A stretch of DNA of 64,000 nt from assembly GCF_030646845.1 (NCBI RefSeq), contig NZ_JAUSLE010000063.1, positions 124,001-188,000 of the forward strand. The letters run 5' to 3'. Below the pieces are notes generated by a model. The model was not told the DNA's origin. It was given only the letters and a program-made list of their open reading frames with translations, and ran no database searches. The DNA comes from Rhodoferax sp. (GTDB taxonomy: Bacteria; Pseudomonadota; Gammaproteobacteria; Burkholderiales; Burkholderiaceae_C). Below, piece after piece: positions 62,848-64,000 of the stretch; the stretch's first letter is position 1, and each line of letters begins with the position of its first letter. Position numbers and translations under genes: made by a program.

Positions 62848-63506
62848 AAAAGGCGCCCAGGCGCACAGCCGAGCGCATTCTGGAAATCACGCTGGAGCTT
62901 TTCAACCGCTTCGGCGAGCCCAATGTGTCCACGACCCTGATCTCGGCCGAACTGGGTATCAGCCCGGGCAACCTTGACTACCATTCCCCGGCCAAGGACG
63001 AACTCATCAACTCGCTGTTCGACCGCTACGAGCGTGCCCTCAATGAGTTGCTCAACGCCAGCGACGGCGTGCGCGACGTGGAAGACGCCTGGTTCTTCAT
63101 GCACAGCCTGTTTGAGCTGATCTGGCAATACCGGTTCCTGTACCGCGACCTGAACGATCTGCTCAGCAAAAACCGCCGGCTGGAAACCCATTTCCAGGCC
63201 GTCCTGAAAAACAAAACCCGTGCCGTGAAGGCACTGCTGGACGGCATGAGCCGCGCCGGCGCGGTTCATATTGATTCGCGCGAGGTCGAGGCTACGGCCA
63301 CCAGCATGGTGGTGGTACTAACCTACTGGCTGAGCTTTGAGTATGTACGCGACCCACGCCGGGCACTGGAACCCGAAAACGCGCAGTCCGCCCTGCTGCG
63401 GGGTGCGCAACACGTGTTAAACCTGCTGGCGCCCTATCTGGAGCAGGGGCAGCGCCTGCATTTGCTCAAGCTGGTGGGCGCCTACAATAATCACACCGAC
63501 AAATAA
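62841..63506 (+). CDS. TetR-family regulator coupled to the patatin gene
   Basis: The protein has 221 residues and starts at GTG, overlapping the end of the patatin gene by 7 nt. The helix-turn-helix has AERILEITLELFNRFGEPNV and ISAELGISPGNLDYHSPAKD. The C-terminal ~140 residues resemble the TetR_C ligand domains of lipid/PHA regulators such as PhaD. Translational coupling suggests it controls this unit. Confidence 0.87.
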   Translation: MVKKAPRRTAERILEITLELFNRFGEPNVSTTLISAELGISPGNLDYHSPAKDELINSLFDRYERALNELLNASDGVRDVEDAWFFMHSLFELIWQYRFLYRDLNDLLSKNRRLETHFQAVLKNKTRAVKALLDGMSRAGAVHIDSREVEATATSMVVVLTYWLSFEYVRDPRRALEPENAQSALLRGAQHVLNLLAPYLEQGQRLHLLKLVGAYNNHTDK

Positions 63507-63531
63507 AAAAAGTCAGGCAGAGGAGACAAAC

Positions 63532-64000
63532 ATGGCCAAATGGACCGCTTTTCCCTATGCGGGCGACTATGCGTTTGATGTCACCCGTGTGCAGCAGAAC
63601 TGGGCGCGACTGCATGCCGGCGATACCGAGCCGCTGCCCCGGGACGTCCAGGTGCTGCAGGCTTGGGCCCTGTTTCACAGCGGCGAATTCCAGCAGGCCG
63701 TGGACATGGGACTCAGTCTCGGTGGTGCCGGTCTGACCGTCGCCAACAAGGCCGCGTGCATCTATGCCACTTACCTTGAAAAGAAGGAAAAAACCCGGCT
63801 CGACCTGTACATGGAAGTAGCCCGGCGCGCTGAAGCCCAGGCCCAGGAAGATCCACAAAACGTCAACGCCCATTACTGGCAGGCCTACGCATTGGGACGT
63901 TACTGCCAGGGCATCAGCGTGGCCAAGGCGCTGGCCCAGGGGCTTGGCAGCAAGGTCAAGGGATCGTTGGAGAAGGTAATTGAGCTTCAGCCCAATCACG
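63532..64000 (+). CDS. TPR-like conserved protein (partial, 3' cut by window)
   Basis: The reading frame starts at ATG 63532 with GAGGAG upstream and runs open to the window end (156 codons). The text begins MAKWTAFPYAGDYAFDVTRV, then ALFHSGEFQQAVDMGLSLGG and VNAHYWQAYALGRYCQGISV, a helix-turn-helix repeat pattern resembling tetratricopeptide units. I recall homologues in Burkholderiales annotated only as TPR or hypothetical. It follows the TetR gene by 25 nt, so it may be in the same transcript. Confidence 0.7.
   Translation, partial: MAKWTAFPYAGDYAFDVTRVQQNWARLHAGDTEPLPRDVQVLQAWALFHSGEFQQAVDMGLSLGGAGLTVANKAACIYATYLEKKEKTRLDLYMEVARRAEAQAQEDPQNVNAHYWQAYALGRYCQGISVAKALAQGLGSKVKGSLEKVIELQPNH

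Overview
This 64 kb window looks like chromosome of a betaproteobacterium, most likely Burkholderiales/Comamonadaceae (Rhodoferax/Polaromonas-like). The reasons are high-GC codon use in most genes, tandem Liv-type ABC systems with an embedded acyl-CoA ligase, a phasin, SlmA, an EPS-associated MarR regulator, and a dispersed ~55 bp repeat that resembles repeats I recall from that family (recollection, not a search). No rRNA, tRNA, CRISPR array or intact insertion sequence was recognised.

Layout. 1-2.9 kb: the C-terminal end of a phage terminase-small-subunit-like protein, then a lone large protein with long helical repeats and a C-terminal HExxH zinc-protease-like domain, flanked by about 475 bp of apparently non-coding DNA on each side. 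2.9-8.6 kb: housekeeping and accessory genes (ATM1-type ABC exporter, YciA-like thioesterase, NTP/NDP-exchange-type transporter, Tat-exported aldo/keto reductase, crotonase). 8.7-18 kb: a plus-strand operon livHMGF + AMP-dependent acyl-CoA ligase + three tandem paralogous periplasmic binding proteins. Copies 2 and 3 of the binding proteins each carry the same promoter at the same distance from the start codon. 18-33 kb: a long minus-strand acyl-CoA catabolism block (two TetR regulators, three acyl-CoA dehydrogenases, several SDRs, enoyl-CoA isomerase, HCCA-isomerase-like protein, two thioesterases, thiolase, FadB-like fusion), plausibly degrading whatever acid the Liv system imports and the ligase activates. 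33-37 kb: slmA, a TctD/TctE-like two-component pair and argB.

37-58.6 kb: an O-antigen/exopolysaccharide locus on the minus strand. It contains a WbpM/CapD-type dehydratase, an H-NS-like protein, an initiating sugar-phosphate transferase, a truncated QuiNAc-type reductase, WbuB-like transferase, FnlA/B/C (UDP-L-FucNAc route), an AT-rich wzy/glycosyltransferase/wzx block that looks horizontally acquired, FdtA/B/C (dTDP-D-Fuc3NAc route), a MarR-EPS regulator, a decayed vapBC pair, a Wzz-like protein with a Pro-Thr repeat, and rmlBDAC. The predicted repeat unit therefore can include L-FucNAc, D-Fuc3NAc and L-rhamnose. 58.6-64 kb: a two-domain alcohol-forming fatty-acyl-CoA reductase, a PhaF-like phasin, a patatin phospholipase, a TetR regulator and the start of a TPR-like protein, which suggests storage-lipid metabolism.

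The most unusual signals are: (i) a dispersed ~55 bp palindromic repeat, two of whose six copies lie in frame inside conserved genes (a sensor kinase and rmlD), on the same strand and in the same reading frame, much like Rickettsia palindromic elements; (ii) the orphan helical/HExxH protein next to a phage-like fragment; (iii) several stages of gene decay in the polysaccharide locus; (iv) the fatty-acyl-CoA reductase beside phasin and patatin genes.
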